Source of the DNA: Asparagopsis taxiformis
Taxonomy: Eukaryota; Rhodophyta; Florideophyceae; Bonnemaisoniales; Bonnemaisoniaceae
Assembly (NCBI GenBank): GCA_030407315.1
Contig: JALQPE010002013.1
Location: 1-64,000, forward strand
DNA length: 64,000 nt
Direction: 5' to 3'
The notes under the pieces are model-generated. The model saw only the letters and a program-made list of their open reading frames with translations. It made no database searches and had not been told where the DNA came from. Below are positions 63,779 through 64,000 of this stretch, in pieces. The translations under genes and the position numbers were made by a program. Within the stretch, counting starts at the first letter, position 1. Each line of letters opens with the position of its first letter.

Positions 63779-64000
63779 ATGAGTAGAATACCATTTATAA
63801 TATCCCTATCATTGCTCTGCGCACTGTGGGACGCAGTCGCATCACATGGCTTTCTTTCAGATCCTCCACAGAGAGGAAATTTAGTCGGTAGATGGTCTGA
63901 TATTGTAGTGGACCGTAACGCACCAGCAGACCCGTATCTACACTTTCCGGCGGGACGGAAGGGGGGAGGACCTGGCCAAAACGTAGGGTCTAAATCTCAA
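63779..64000 (+). CDS. secreted protein, N-terminus only; possible LPMO-like histidine-brace enzyme
   Basis: The ATG at 63779 opens a frame that runs off the edge (74 codons, no stop). Residues 1-22 form a signal peptide (FIISLSLLCALWDAVAS). Predicted cleavage leaves His as the first residue of the mature chain: HGFLSDPPQRGNLVG. A mature N-terminal His followed by G-x-L-x-x-P-x-x-R is typical of lytic polysaccharide monooxygenases and related copper proteins, in which this His binds copper. The second His and the rest of the fold are outside the window, so the assignment is tentative. Confidence 0.5.
   Translation, partial: MSRIPFIISLSLLCALWDAVASHGFLSDPPQRGNLVGRWSDIVVDRNAPADPYLHFPAGRKGGGPGQNVGSKSQ

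Overview
The window is nuclear DNA of a eukaryote, dominated by transposable elements. Evidence for this: Copia-type LTR retrotransposons with half-tRNA primer sites, several DNA-transposon proteins of eukaryotic type, one well-supported spliceosomal intron of 89 nt and a second candidate of 88 nt, a tubulin-folding cofactor D (TBCD) copy, and NB-ARC and TIR resistance-type fragments. The short introns, GC-richer gene islands, secreted proteins with Ser/Pro/Thr linkers and heavy Copia load would fit a red macroalga. That is inference; no marker gene here proves it.

Layout. 1-4.8 kb: a head-to-head pair, a ParB-like reading frame (minus) and a DUF7869-like transposase (plus), both with frame breaks. 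4.8-7.7 kb: little recognisable. 7.7-11.4 kb: a broken Tnp2/Plavaka-like transposase (minus). 12.2 kb: a long perfect-armed hairpin. 12.9-16.8 kb: arrays of degenerate repeats with palindromic cores. 17.8-19.7 kb: 43-bp, 24-bp and ~120-bp tandem repeats. 20.3-22.5 kb: an intact 724-aa transposase-like ORF. 23.5-25.0 kb: an NB-ARC pseudogene (minus) abutting a 5'-truncated TBCD pseudogene (plus, to 30.1 kb). The TBCD copy is split by a young Copia element (Copia-3) with identical 108-bp LTRs. 33.4-33.9 kb: a TIR-domain fragment. 35.7-36.1 kb: a miniature LTR element (TRIM-1). 37.2-42.9 kb: a possible DNA transposon with a Tnp2/Plavaka transposase (minus), a cysteine-protease-like ORF and a third ORF. 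43.96-47.64 kb: an intact 1,221-aa Copia-type pol with a Tudor-like insert (Copia-1). 47.67-52.67 kb: a near-complete Copia (Copia-2) with a second miniature LTR element (TRIM-2) nested in its 3' LTR. 55-61.3 kb: a GC-rich gene island with two paralogous secreted cysteine-rich proteins flanking a spliced FkbM-like methyltransferase gene. 62.57-63.53 kb: a 961-bp element with ~250-bp terminal inverted repeats and TA target duplications. 63.78 kb to the edge: the start of a secreted protein whose mature end could be a copper-histidine-brace (LPMO-like) enzyme.

The retroelements are the best-resolved part. Four insertions have exact 5-bp target duplications, which gives a nested order: Copia-2 landed just behind the Copia-1 pol ORF, and TRIM-2 then landed in Copia-2's 3' LTR. 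Copia-2 and Copia-3 share a previously unremarked feature near the 3' LTR: a hairpin with a compensated stem, a 32-nt loop, and a copy of the first bases of the element's own LTR in that loop. Primer sites of all four LTR elements match the anticodon-arm complement of initiator tRNA-Met, and the similarity seems to continue into the 5' half of the tRNA.
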